DNA from: Verrucomicrobiota bacterium | GTDB lineage: Bacteria; Verrucomicrobiota; Verrucomicrobiia; Opitutales; UBA2995 | Reading direction: 5' to 3' | DNA length: 45,878 nucleotides | Assembly (NCBI GenBank): GCA_027622555.1 | Contig: JAQBYJ010000037.1 | Location: 1 to 45,878, forward strand | Part shown: positions 34,448 to 42,585 of the stretch, one piece after another | How the letters are laid out: every line of letters starts with the position of its first letter | Numbering within the stretch: the first letter of the stretch is position 1 | Position numbers and translations under genes: made by a program | Notes under the pieces: generated by a model | The model's database searches: none | What the model was told of the DNA's origin: nothing | Seen by the model: only the letters and a program-made list of their open reading frames with translations

Positions 34448-35889
34448 AGATACTTCTTAAAATTATTTTTCTAGGATGCCTGGTTTGCGTACCTATCGAC
34501 CAGATACATGCAGCGCTTCGTGCAGGCGCGGCAACCAGTAACATTACCCCGCATCTGGGGATCGCATTGGATGGAACCATTTCGATAAATGGGCCAGCCG
34601 TTGAAGTACACGATGAATTGCACGCTCGTTGTATTGTGTTTGACGATGGGGAGGAACGTCTGGCGATTATCGTTTGTGATAACACCATGATCGATCGATC
34701 TATCCTGGATCAGGCGAAACAACTGGTTGAGAAGCGGTGTGGACTTCCTTCAAGCAGAGTTCTCATATCAGCCACCCACTCGCATGCCGCTCCGCGCGTG
34801 ATGCCTGGGCTCCACAGCAACCCACTCAACCATGATTACGAGACTTTTCTGATTCGTCGTATCGCCGATGCGGTGCAGCAAGCCATTGCTAACCTGGCAC
34901 CGGCGCAAGTTGGCTGGACGCAGTTCAATAAGCCAGAGTTTGTGCACAACCGACGTTGGTTCATGAAAGAAGGGAGTAATATGGGAAATCCCTTTGGGAA
35001 GTCCGGGGATCAGGTGAAAATGAACGCCCGTGGCGACGGACTCGTTAAACCGGCGGGGCCAGTAGATCCTGAAGTGTTTGTTGTGTCGGTTCAGCACCTG
35101 GACGGGCGTCCTCTGGCGTTACTTGCCAATTATGGGACGCATTATGTCGGCGGTTACGAGCGCGGGCACATCAGCGCTGACTATTTTGGACAATTCTCAA
35201 AACGTATGGAAGCGTTGCTGGGGTCGGATGACCCCAAAGGCGGTGTTCCGTCCTTTGTTGCCATGATGTCAAATGGAACCAGTGGAGACGTTCGTTCCAG
35301 TGATTTAAGAGAAAGCAATCCAGTGGCACCCTGGGAACAAATGAACATAGTGGCAGAGAGTCTGGCTGAGGATGTGATGAGCGCGTACCCCGATATCAAA
35401 TACCATGTGAATGCCACGTTGGATATGAAAGAGACAGAGCTTTCACTGGGTGTAAGAAAGCCATCGCCGAATCAGATAGCCTGGGCTCGAAAAGTGTGGG
35501 ACGATTATGAAAAGAACCCGGATCAGAAGTTTGGTGGTAGCACGAATCCACAAGTGTATGCTCGAGAGACTCTGGCTCTGGCGAAATATCCGGATAAAAA
35601 AGAAATCATTCTTCAGGCCATAAGAATTGGCGATTTGTCTATCGTGTCTTCTCCCTGTGAAACCTTTGCTGAGACGGGATTGGCTATTAAGCGACGTAGC
35701 CCTTTCAAAGATACCTTTACCATTGAATTGGCAAATGGTTCTGACGGGTACCTGCCAACCATTGAGCAGCACGGCTTCGGCGGATATGAGACTTGGACAG
35801 CCCGTTCAAGTCTACTCGAAGTTACAGCCGAAAGAAAAATTCGAAACACGTTGCTGGAAATGTTGAAAGAACTGAAGGATGAACAATGA
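34444..35889 (+). CDS. Neutral ceramidase-like exported amidohydrolase
   Basis: The 481-residue protein begins MKILLKIIFLGCLVCVPIDQ, a signal peptide, then LRAGAATSNITPHLG, the start of the neutral/alkaline ceramidase N-terminal fold. Zinc-ligand motifs are visible: SATHSHAAPRVMPG and LLANYGTHYVGGY. SNGTSGDVR and a C-terminal FTIELANGSDGYLPTIEQH follow. Ceramidases split N-acyl sphingosine; the broad bacterial family is abundant in PVC bacteria and its substrates there are not established. The ATG overlaps the upstream stop (ATGA), so translation is coupled to the haem protein. It overlaps the next, decayed paralogue in the same way. Confidence 0.88.
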   Translation: MKILLKIIFLGCLVCVPIDQIHAALRAGAATSNITPHLGIALDGTISINGPAVEVHDELHARCIVFDDGEERLAIIVCDNTMIDRSILDQAKQLVEKRCGLPSSRVLISATHSHAAPRVMPGLHSNPLNHDYETFLIRRIADAVQQAIANLAPAQVGWTQFNKPEFVHNRRWFMKEGSNMGNPFGKSGDQVKMNARGDGLVKPAGPVDPEVFVVSVQHLDGRPLALLANYGTHYVGGYERGHISADYFGQFSKRMEALLGSDDPKGGVPSFVAMMSNGTSGDVRSSDLRESNPVAPWEQMNIVAESLAEDVMSAYPDIKYHVNATLDMKETELSLGVRKPSPNQIAWARKVWDDYEKNPDQKFGGSTNPQVYARETLALAKYPDKKEIILQAIRIGDLSIVSSPCETFAETGLAIKRRSPFKDTFTIELANGSDGYLPTIEQHGFGGYETWTARSSLLEVTAERKIRNTLLEMLKELKDEQ

Positions 35890-36476
35890 ATTATTTCTTG
35901 GTAATGATTAGTATTATAGCAGCCCCAATGAGATCGCGGCGTAAAGCCGCTCTTACAGTTCGAGTGAGTAATTGTAGGAGGGGCTTTACGCCCCGATTGC
36001 TCGTGAAGGTTTCGTTCCTCATATTCACTTTCCAACTTGCCGCCGATGCTGAAGACAGCTTCCGGGCTGGTGCCTATGCCATCGATATTACGCCTTCGAA
36101 ATTTCCGGTGCCGATGGTGGGGAGCATGACCCCAAAAATGGCTACATCAGCTCACGATCCTTTGCACGCTCGTTGTCTGGTACTCGATGACGGGAAAACT
36201 CAAATTGCTTTCGCCATTGTAGACAGCTGCCTGATCCCGCGGGAAATTTGGGATGCTGCAAAAACTATAGCTTCCACAAAGACCGGCATTCCTGTTTCCC
36301 ACATGCTCGGCGCGGCCACCCATACGCATACTGCGGTTTGCGTTTATCCGGGGTTTCAAGGTATTCCGGACAAAGACTATCAGGAATTTCTAACACAACG
36401 TATTGGACAGGGAATCGCTGAAGCATACATGCGTCTGGAACCCGCCCGATATGCTTTCGGCAGATTACTTTGGTGA
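35886..36476 (+). pseudogene. Second ceramidase-like gene, 5' fragment
   Basis: This paralogue of the gene before it is broken. Translation would start at the ATG overlapping the upstream stop (ATGA at 35886), or at GTG 36003, which gives the signal peptide MKVSFLIFTFQLAADA. A REP-type inverted repeat occupies 35933-35997, inside the signal-peptide-coding part. The mature sequence FRAGAYAIDITPSKFPVPM and GAATHTHTAV match the family, but the frame collapses after MRLEPARYAFGRLLW. Compared with the intact neighbour, about 85-90 residues are missing at this point, including the NYGTH-type zinc-ligand segment. Very probably non-functional. Confidence 0.8.
35933..35997. repeat. REP/BIME-type element inside a 5' coding region
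   Basis: There are two short hairpins in opposite orientation: GCGGC-GTAAA-GCCGC (35936-35950) and GGGGC-TTTAC-GCCCC (35980-35994). The whole unit, ATCGCGGCGTAAAGCCGC...TGTAGGAGGGGCTTTACG, forms a larger inverted repeat. The frame of the ceramidase-like pseudogene stays open through it. Confidence 0.8.
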
Positions 36477-37143
36477 GTTTGCCAACCAGATGGGGTTGTT
36501 ACTGGGAGCTGACAAGGGGTCGGGCTTTGTAGGGATCATGTCCAACGGAACGAGTGGGGACATTAATAACATCAATTTTTTTGAACCCCGCGACAGGAAG
36601 CCATCCTTTGAGCAAATAAAGTTGGTCGCAGCCGCTGTTGCCGAGTCAGCCAAGTACGCTTACGATCGCATCGATTTTGTTGATTGGGTACCTCTTAAAA
36701 TGATGGAGCAGGAAATCGAACTGGGAGTTCGCAAACCAACTCGAGCCGAACTCGATATCGCCGAGACACGATTGGTCGAAGCTGGGAAAGGGCCTTATAC
36801 GGATCAAGTGCTGATCTACGCGAATGAAACAGTGGCTCTCGCAACATTTCCGAATACCGTGAGTGTTAAGTTGCAGGTGCTTCGTATTGGAGATCTGGGT
36901 ATCGCAGCAACGCCAACCGAAACATTCGTTGAAACCGGTCTTGCCATAAAGAAGATCAGCCCTCTAAAGCCCACCTTCACGATCGAGTTGGCTAATGGCT
37001 ACAATGGCTATCTTCCCACCGTCGAACAGCACCTTCTGGGCGGCTATGAAACCTGGCGTGCTAAATCAAGTTACCTCGCTGTGGATGCTGAACCAAAAGT
37101 CAGGCGGGCTCTTTTGAAAATGCTCAGGGAGGTCGCTGAATAA
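36403..37143 (+). pseudogene. Second ceramidase-like gene, 3' fragment
   Basis: This frame rejoins the ceramidase family at LSADYFGEFANQMGLLLG (from about 36448). It continues IMSNGTSGDINNINFFEP, KMMEQEIELGVRKPTRAELD, GDLGIAATPTETFVETGLAI and FTIELANGYNGYLPTVEQH to the family's C-terminus. It aligns throughout with the intact paralogue at 34444-35889. The residues before SADYFG are out-of-frame sequence from the 5' fragment. Together with the 36003-36476 fragment it forms one gene with an internal deletion plus frameshift. It converges on the TauD-type gene, 32 bases away. Confidence 0.8.
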
Positions 37144-37175
37144 ACGGCACTTCGAGAATTACAATTTCGATAGCC

Positions 37176-38084
37176 TTAACCCACTTTAAATCCACCTCGA
37201 ACTTCACCTGCACCGGTGGCACCAAAGTTGTCTGCGAATCGTGGATCCAGCGGTCTACTGTTGGGCATGCTTAACCAGGCACGAAACAGACAACGTTTTT
37301 CTGCGGGTTCTTCATGGTCCTCAAATGCCGAGCGTCGATGCAGAGTCACCCAGTTGTTTAGCAGTAATACATCTCCTGGCTCCTGACGAAAATGGTAAGC
37401 CAATTCGCGTTCCTCCGCTACAGCTTCCAGAAAATCCATGGCTTCGATTTGTTTGGGTGTCAGGTTCGGTAGCTCCGGATCCGCATGCGCGCGATTGATG
37501 AGCACACGAAGAAAGCTGCAGGCAAAGTGACCGTCCTGAAAAGAGAAGATCGGTTGCTCAACGTAGGGAAGTTTGTTTCCCAGATCTACCGTATGGCGTT
37601 TATTAACGAACGATCGCATCAATTCCTCCAGCAAGTCGGGCCGTCGTTGAGCTATCTGATTGTACAGCTGCATTGAACTAATCAGTTCATTCTCCCCGCC
37701 TACCTTAGCCTGTTTCCAACAAAGAAAAGCGATCACATCGCAGCGATCCGTATGAAAGGAGAGTTTCTTGTTGGTATTGGGGCCACGTGTCCGAGGGTCA
37801 TCCTTCCCGAGACCGGCATCCGCCACGTCGAACAGGGTGTCGCCTGTTTCGTTCTGAGAGAGCAGGGTTCCAAGTCCGGCGCACCATTCTCGAAAGGCTT
37901 CTCCCGCGTTGTCCTTTGTCTTGTCCTTTACTGGAAAGCCACGCAAGAGCACCGCACCGCCCCCAGTTTCCAATTGATCTCGAATGTGTTCGATGGAGGC
38001 AGAGGACACATCTCCAAGCCAATCGTTTCTTTCTGAGAGCTCGTTTCCTTTCCAGACGGCTGGATGCTTAAGTGAATTGACCAT
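37176..38084 (-). CDS. TauD/TfdA-family 2-oxoglutarate dioxygenase
   Basis: The 302-residue cytoplasmic protein has the TauD/CAS-like double-stranded beta-helix. Iron ligands are H111 and D113 in LSFHTDRCD and H249 in NNWVTLHRRSAF; R268 in CLFRAWL is placed to bind 2-oxoglutarate. VLLRGFPV near the N-terminus is typical. The family hydroxylates taurine, alkylsulfates, other sulfonates, or amino-acid derivatives using O2 and Fe(II). Its gene lies three bases downstream of a sulfatase stop-start junction on the same strand, suggesting joint use on a sulfur-containing substrate, but this is inference. Confidence 0.88.
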   Translation of the reverse strand: MVNSLKHPAVWKGNELSERNDWLGDVSSASIEHIRDQLETGGGAVLLRGFPVKDKTKDNAGEAFREWCAGLGTLLSQNETGDTLFDVADAGLGKDDPRTRGPNTNKKLSFHTDRCDVIAFLCWKQAKVGGENELISSMQLYNQIAQRRPDLLEELMRSFVNKRHTVDLGNKLPYVEQPIFSFQDGHFACSFLRVLINRAHADPELPNLTPKQIEAMDFLEAVAEERELAYHFRQEPGDVLLLNNWVTLHRRSAFEDHEEPAEKRCLFRAWLSMPNSRPLDPRFADNFGATGAGEVRGGFKVG

Positions 38085-38087
38085 TGC

Positions 38088-39437
38088 TTAGTTTGAGGCG
38101 TCTCGTGCTGCTTTATTTTTTAGAGCCTGTGCGCGTTGATCATAGAGCGGAGGATCTATCTCAGATTCCCACTGATCAAGCAGATCTTGCATTTCCAAAG
38201 CACGGGAAGCGTGTTGGTCGATCAGGTCTTGCGTTTCTGCCATATCGTTTTCGAGATCGAATAACTGACGTCCGCCATCGGGCTCATCTATATACTTCCA
38301 TTGTCCGACCCGCACTGCGCGTTGAGAATTCACTCGACTTCGATGAGGATCCAGCGCCCGCCTGAAAAATAGCGGGCTGCCTTTGATTTGATTGTTTTCG
38401 GTTAAAAGCGGTGTCAGATCTACGCCGTCCAAAGGTCGATTTTTGGGAGGCACTGCCGATGCAAGTCCAAGTAGAGTAGCTGACCAATCAATGGTTTGAA
38501 TCGGGTGGTCGCTTACCCTGCCTTTGGTAATGTGATGGGTCCAACGGGCAATGGCAGGCACGCGAATGCCACCTTCCCAAAGGGAGCCTTTACTTCCCCG
38601 AAGTGGATAGTTGCGTGCGAGCTTTTCACCACCGTTGTCACTCGTAAACACAACCAAAGTATTTTCAGCGAGACCCGCAGAATCAATCGCATCCACGATG
38701 CGGCCGACCGCGGTATCGAGGCTTTCTACCATAGGGATGTAATTCCTCTCTCTTGTCCCTTCACTCCAACTGAATTCCGTTTTTTTATCCTCAGGCCCTT
38801 GAAAGGGGAAGTGAGGTGCATTGAACGACGCGAATAGAAAGAACGGCTGCTCCTTCATTGTTTCTATAAACTGGACCGCATATTCTGCCGTCAGATCTGT
38901 CATGTAACCTTCGATCTGGAGCGTCTCGTCATTCAGGAATAAATCATGAGTCCCTGTTTTGTCGTAATATTCGAAGTAGTTTACATTCCCACCCAGGCAG
39001 CCGAAAAAATGATCAAAGCCGTGTTGATTCGGTCGCCAACCATCTTCGTAACCAAGGTGCCACTTCCCGGCAAGGGCCGTGCTATAACCGGCAGCTTTCA
39101 GCATGGTTGCGAGCGAAGTTTCTGTTGGTGGCAGCCCTTCGCCCGGAGCCTGATACCACACCGCCCACTCCAGGCCGATGCGCTGGAAGTACCGACCGGT
39201 CATAAAAGCCGCCCGAGTCGGTGAGCAAATGGCACTGTTCGAGTAATTCGAGGTGAACCGGATGCCTTCTTCTGCCAATCGATCCAGGTTGGGTGTATTA
39301 ATGTCTGGCGCGCCAAAGCAACCCACATCCCCATACCCCAAATCATCGGCCAGGATAAAAACAAGATTCGGTTTTCCCGCCACCAGATTCAGGAGAATTA
39401 CGCTGCTCAGAATACTTGAAAAGATGGCTGATCTCAT
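38088..39437 (-). CDS. Exported sulfatase
   Basis: This 449-residue type I sulfatase has a signal peptide MRSAIFSSILSSVILLNLVAG, then PNLVFILADDLGYGDVGC (metal-binding Asp pair). The formylglycine signature is C71-S-P-T-R in SAICSPTRAAFMTGRY, followed by LAGKWHLG and VVFTSDNGGEK. All core catalytic motifs are intact. It lies in a tight minus-strand operon: seven bases after the dehydrogenase and three before the dioxygenase gene. It should act in the periplasm on a sulfate ester. Specificity is not readable. Confidence 0.94.
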   Translation of the reverse strand: MRSAIFSSILSSVILLNLVAGKPNLVFILADDLGYGDVGCFGAPDINTPNLDRLAEEGIRFTSNYSNSAICSPTRAAFMTGRYFQRIGLEWAVWYQAPGEGLPPTETSLATMLKAAGYSTALAGKWHLGYEDGWRPNQHGFDHFFGCLGGNVNYFEYYDKTGTHDLFLNDETLQIEGYMTDLTAEYAVQFIETMKEQPFFLFASFNAPHFPFQGPEDKKTEFSWSEGTRERNYIPMVESLDTAVGRIVDAIDSAGLAENTLVVFTSDNGGEKLARNYPLRGSKGSLWEGGIRVPAIARWTHHITKGRVSDHPIQTIDWSATLLGLASAVPPKNRPLDGVDLTPLLTENNQIKGSPLFFRRALDPHRSRVNSQRAVRVGQWKYIDEPDGGRQLFDLENDMAETQDLIDQHASRALEMQDLLDQWESEIDPPLYDQRAQALKNKAARDASN

Positions 39438-39444
39438 GGGATTT

Positions 39445-40476
39445 CTAAAACTCTATTACTACTTTGAGAGCCTGTTGTTCACCTTTGGCCAGGCGTGTGA
39501 TTACCTCAGGCGTTTCTTCCAGGCTGCAGCGCCCTTCAATCAGAGTCGCCAATGGCTGCACCCTGTTTGGAACCATTTGCAGGGCCTCCTCGAAAGCGGA
39601 TTTATCAAACCCGTAAGTGCCAATTAAAGTAGTTTCATTACTCACCGTTGTTTGCAGTGGCAACGTAACTTCTTTGGAAAGGTTTCCTATAAGTAAAATG
39701 GTTCCCCCTTTTGCGACGGTTGCCAGGCACCAGGAAAATGACTCTTCGCTTCCGACGGCATCCACTACCACGTCCGGCTTGGTACCAATAACTTCCTGGA
39801 CTTTGTCACTCACCATCTGGGGAGGATCTGCTTTAGTCAGCAGAATTGGACGACCACCAAAATCAGGGACTCTTCTCAGCTTGTCTGCCACTATATCCAG
39901 AATCGCCACAGCATTTGCGCCGTTGGCGTTCGCCACCAGCAATGCCGACAATCCAATCGTTCCGGCACCTATGATTGCGACGGACGACAGTTGGACCGCT
40001 TTGGCCTTCAGGCGATTGAACCCGTGAGTAGCTACTGCAATGGGTTCGGCAAGTATGGCGACGTCAGGCGCAAGATTTCCCGGAACCGGAATGGCATTGC
40101 TGGCGGGAATCGCGAGAAATTCTGCCATGGCACCACGCCTACCCAGGTTGACTCCCACCACCTGTTTGTTCAAGAAACTGGGATCACCTTCTTCCGGAGT
40201 GGGTGGGTCATCAGACAAAATATTGTAAACTATCACCCGGCGTCCCAATTCAGGACTAGTCACCCCAGTTCCATGAGCCACAACTTTTCCGACGGCCTCA
40301 TGGCCCATGACCATGCCTGGTGTTCGCCGTCCGCTTTCTCCAGTAAAACCGTGCACATCGCTTCCGCAAATCCCCACTACTTCCATTTGTATAAGAACTT
40401 CACCCGCTCGGGGTTCTGGCTTCGGGAGTTCCTCCAGGGACATATCCCAGGGACCGTTATAGACGAGTGCTTTCAT
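39445..40476 (-). CDS. Zinc-type medium-chain dehydrogenase lacking the structural zinc lobe
   Basis: I start at the ATG at 40476 (MKALVYNGPWDMSLEELPKP, 343 residues); a further nine codons exist upstream. It is a medium-chain alcohol/polyol/threonine dehydrogenase. The catalytic zinc site is GICGSDVHGF and GMVMGHEAVG, and the NAD(P)-binding Rossmann fold reads SVAIIGAGTIGLSALLVANA with an acidic ILDIVADK strand end (Asp, favouring NAD). The four-Cys structural zinc loop of the family is absent; an acidic linker (DDPPTPEEGDPSF) occupies that region. Cytoplasmic oxidation of an alcohol or polyol released by the exported enzymes is plausible. Confidence 0.88.
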   Translation of the reverse strand: MKALVYNGPWDMSLEELPKPEPRAGEVLIQMEVVGICGSDVHGFTGESGRRTPGMVMGHEAVGKVVAHGTGVTSPELGRRVIVYNILSDDPPTPEEGDPSFLNKQVVGVNLGRRGAMAEFLAIPASNAIPVPGNLAPDVAILAEPIAVATHGFNRLKAKAVQLSSVAIIGAGTIGLSALLVANANGANAVAILDIVADKLRRVPDFGGRPILLTKADPPQMVSDKVQEVIGTKPDVVVDAVGSEESFSWCLATVAKGGTILLIGNLSKEVTLPLQTTVSNETTLIGTYGFDKSAFEEALQMVPNRVQPLATLIEGRCSLEETPEVITRLAKGEQQALKVVIEF

Positions 40477-40535
40477 CGGATTATTGGGAATAGTTTGGTT
40501 CAATTGACAGCCGGAACCACCATGTATTTTTTTAA

Positions 40536-41060
40536 TTACTCAGTTTCAGGATTAATTCGCTTGGTCTTATTCCCCTGACGATCGCGGATCAACTCCGCCT
40601 CTTCTCGGAGATTATAGAGGGAAAGCCGGGTTGCTGCCAAGAGATTCATGCTTCCATAGACTAAACCACCTACTCCAACAGTGCCCAATGCGATTCCTGC
40701 GAATGCGGAAATTTGATTCCAGACTGTGCTGTGGAATATTGCCAAACCGGCGCCTACGAGTGTTACCAGGGTTGCACCGGCAAATGCGCCAAGTGCAATA
40801 TAGATGGAGTGGAGTGCTCGGAGGAGTTGTATCGCTTGTTTTTCCACTCGATTGGCCTGGCCGATCAAACGGGCCGCTTCCTCCTCCGATTGCCCATCCG
40901 CCTCGGAAAGCGCAAAGAGTTCCTGCATCCTGTCGCGCGTTCTAAGCATGCGCGTGATGGTACTCATCGCCAATACACTTGATGCGTTGGTCAGCAACGC
41001 CGGTGCGTCAATGAAGGTCAAAGCCCCGAAAGGATTTTCTGTCATTACTGTTGGATCCAT
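40536..41060 (-). CDS. DUF2721 membrane protein
   Basis: The 174-residue protein matches DUF2721: an N-terminal APALLTNASSVLAMSTITRMLRTRDRMQ segment, a charged helix (SEADGQSEEEAARLIG), and two membrane helices (about 88-110, YIALGAFAGATLVTLVGAGL, and about 117-140, with AGIALGTVGVGGLVYGSMNLL). It ends with a basic tail. The family has no known function. It is upstream of the dehydrogenase on the same strand, with about 59 bases between, so it may lead this operon or be independent. Confidence 0.75.
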   Translation of the reverse strand: MDPTVMTENPFGALTFIDAPALLTNASSVLAMSTITRMLRTRDRMQELFALSEADGQSEEEAARLIGQANRVEKQAIQLLRALHSIYIALGAFAGATLVTLVGAGLAIFHSTVWNQISAFAGIALGTVGVGGLVYGSMNLLAATRLSLYNLREEAELIRDRQGNKTKRINPETE

Positions 41061-41171
41061 AATTTGCTAATCAACTAGTGCGTTTTCTCTTTCAGTCGCG
41101 ATGCGAAAATACCGCCTGACAATTTTCTCGAGATTGGAACCTTTTGAACCCTCGGTGCTTTCAACCTCAGC

Positions 41172-42452
41172 TTACACCTTCGGTTGCCAACCTTTGCGGT
41201 AGCTCCGTTTCCAAAACTTTTGTGCTTCCGGATTGTTTTTGATGCGACCGGTTTTAGGATGAACTTCCACAACCGAGTTTGTCCGGTATGCCATGTTTCC
41301 CAGATGGCACCAGTGGGTACTTTTCTGGCCTTCCTCAATGTCCTGGTTTAAAGGAACATCGTCACGGATTGCATCGCAAAAGTTTTGAAAGTGAGGAACG
41401 TCGCCCGGTGTACCCGCACGGTCGTCGATCATTTTGCCTTTGGAATCATAGATTTTAAAACCCGCCGTATCGAATGCCATTGATCCGGTTTCCCCATAAA
41501 AGGTGCAAAAGGCCAGGTTCTCTTCGGAGCGTCGTTGGCAACTGCTTCCTTCCCAGGTTGCCCCCACCTCGCCGCAATCAAATTGCGCCACTCCGGTGTC
41601 CGGTGTTTCCTGATCGTCATCAAAGTTGTAGCGACTGCCGAGATAAGTTACCTTGGTGGGGTAGTCCACTTGCAACCCCCAGCGTGCGATATCCAGGGCG
41701 TGCACCCCGTTGTTCGCCAGCTCACCTCCCCCATAGTTCCAATGCCAATGCCAGTTGTAGTGGACGAGGTTGTCTTTATATGGACTGACCGGAACAGGTC
41801 CTTGCCATAGATCATAATCCAAATAATCCGGGACGGTCGCTGGCTTTCCATGCCCGATGGATTCACGGGTATTTGCATACCAGGTCCTTGCATAACGAAC
41901 CTTGCCGATCGCGCCTCCATGAAGTTTTTCCATACCGTCAATCATCGACTCATAACTGCGGCGCTGAGTACCTTGTTGGACCTTGCGGTTGTACTTTCGA
42001 GCAGCCTTGACCATCAATTCACCTTCTTCTGCGCTGTAGCTGCCGGGTTTTTCAACATACACGTGTTTTCCGGCTGCACAGGCCAGAATCGTTGCCGGTG
42101 CATGCCAAAAGTTGGGAGCAGCAATCGATAAAATATCCACGGCATTGTCTTCAAGAATATGTCGAAAGTCTCCAACCATTTTGGTCGAGTTCTTTTGTCC
42201 TTTGTTTGCCAAAGCGGCTCCTTCTGCGGCGCGATGTTTATCTACGTCGCAAACGTAGGCGATCTCCACATTGGGAACTGCCTGAAATCCGGTGATATGA
42301 GCGGATCCCCGTTTCAGTCCCATGACTCCCACGCGCAATTTTCGGGAGGGAGCCTGTTGGCCGTGAATTGCCGGAAGTATGGCAAAGGTCGCGGCACTCG
42401 CGACTCCGGCGGTTTTAACAAAATTTCTTCGAGATAGGGTATGATTATTCAT
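41172..42452 (-). CDS. Tat-exported Gfo/Idh/MocA-family oxidoreductase
   Basis: The chosen start is the ATG at 42452; the frame extends 80 codons upstream into the divergent neighbour without family sequence. The 426-residue protein begins MNNHTLSRRNFVKTAGVASA, a twin-arginine signal, so it is exported folded, presumably with NAD(P) bound. The Rossmann fold is LRVGVMGLKRGSAHITGF with YVCDVDKHRAAEG, and the EKP motif is in VYVEKPGSYSAEEG. A C-terminal substrate domain includes YNWHWHWNYGGGELANNGVH. Relatives oxidise sugars or act as glycosidases by an NAD-dependent mechanism. It is divergent from the SGNH/Gfo-Idh fusion, with 133 bases between starts. Confidence 0.9.
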   Translation of the reverse strand: MNNHTLSRRNFVKTAGVASAATFAILPAIHGQQAPSRKLRVGVMGLKRGSAHITGFQAVPNVEIAYVCDVDKHRAAEGAALANKGQKNSTKMVGDFRHILEDNAVDILSIAAPNFWHAPATILACAAGKHVYVEKPGSYSAEEGELMVKAARKYNRKVQQGTQRRSYESMIDGMEKLHGGAIGKVRYARTWYANTRESIGHGKPATVPDYLDYDLWQGPVPVSPYKDNLVHYNWHWHWNYGGGELANNGVHALDIARWGLQVDYPTKVTYLGSRYNFDDDQETPDTGVAQFDCGEVGATWEGSSCQRRSEENLAFCTFYGETGSMAFDTAGFKIYDSKGKMIDDRAGTPGDVPHFQNFCDAIRDDVPLNQDIEEGQKSTHWCHLGNMAYRTNSVVEVHPKTGRIKNNPEAQKFWKRSYRKGWQPKV

Positions 42453-42585
42453 GGGGATATAAGGTTGGATGATTCCAGTGAAGTATGAAATTTGCTCCTT
42501 GAAATCAAAGCTCACAAGGGAAAACAAATGTGATTTCTCCAATCTTGTCATTCTCGCTATTCTTGAGCACGCTCTTCGAAACCCT

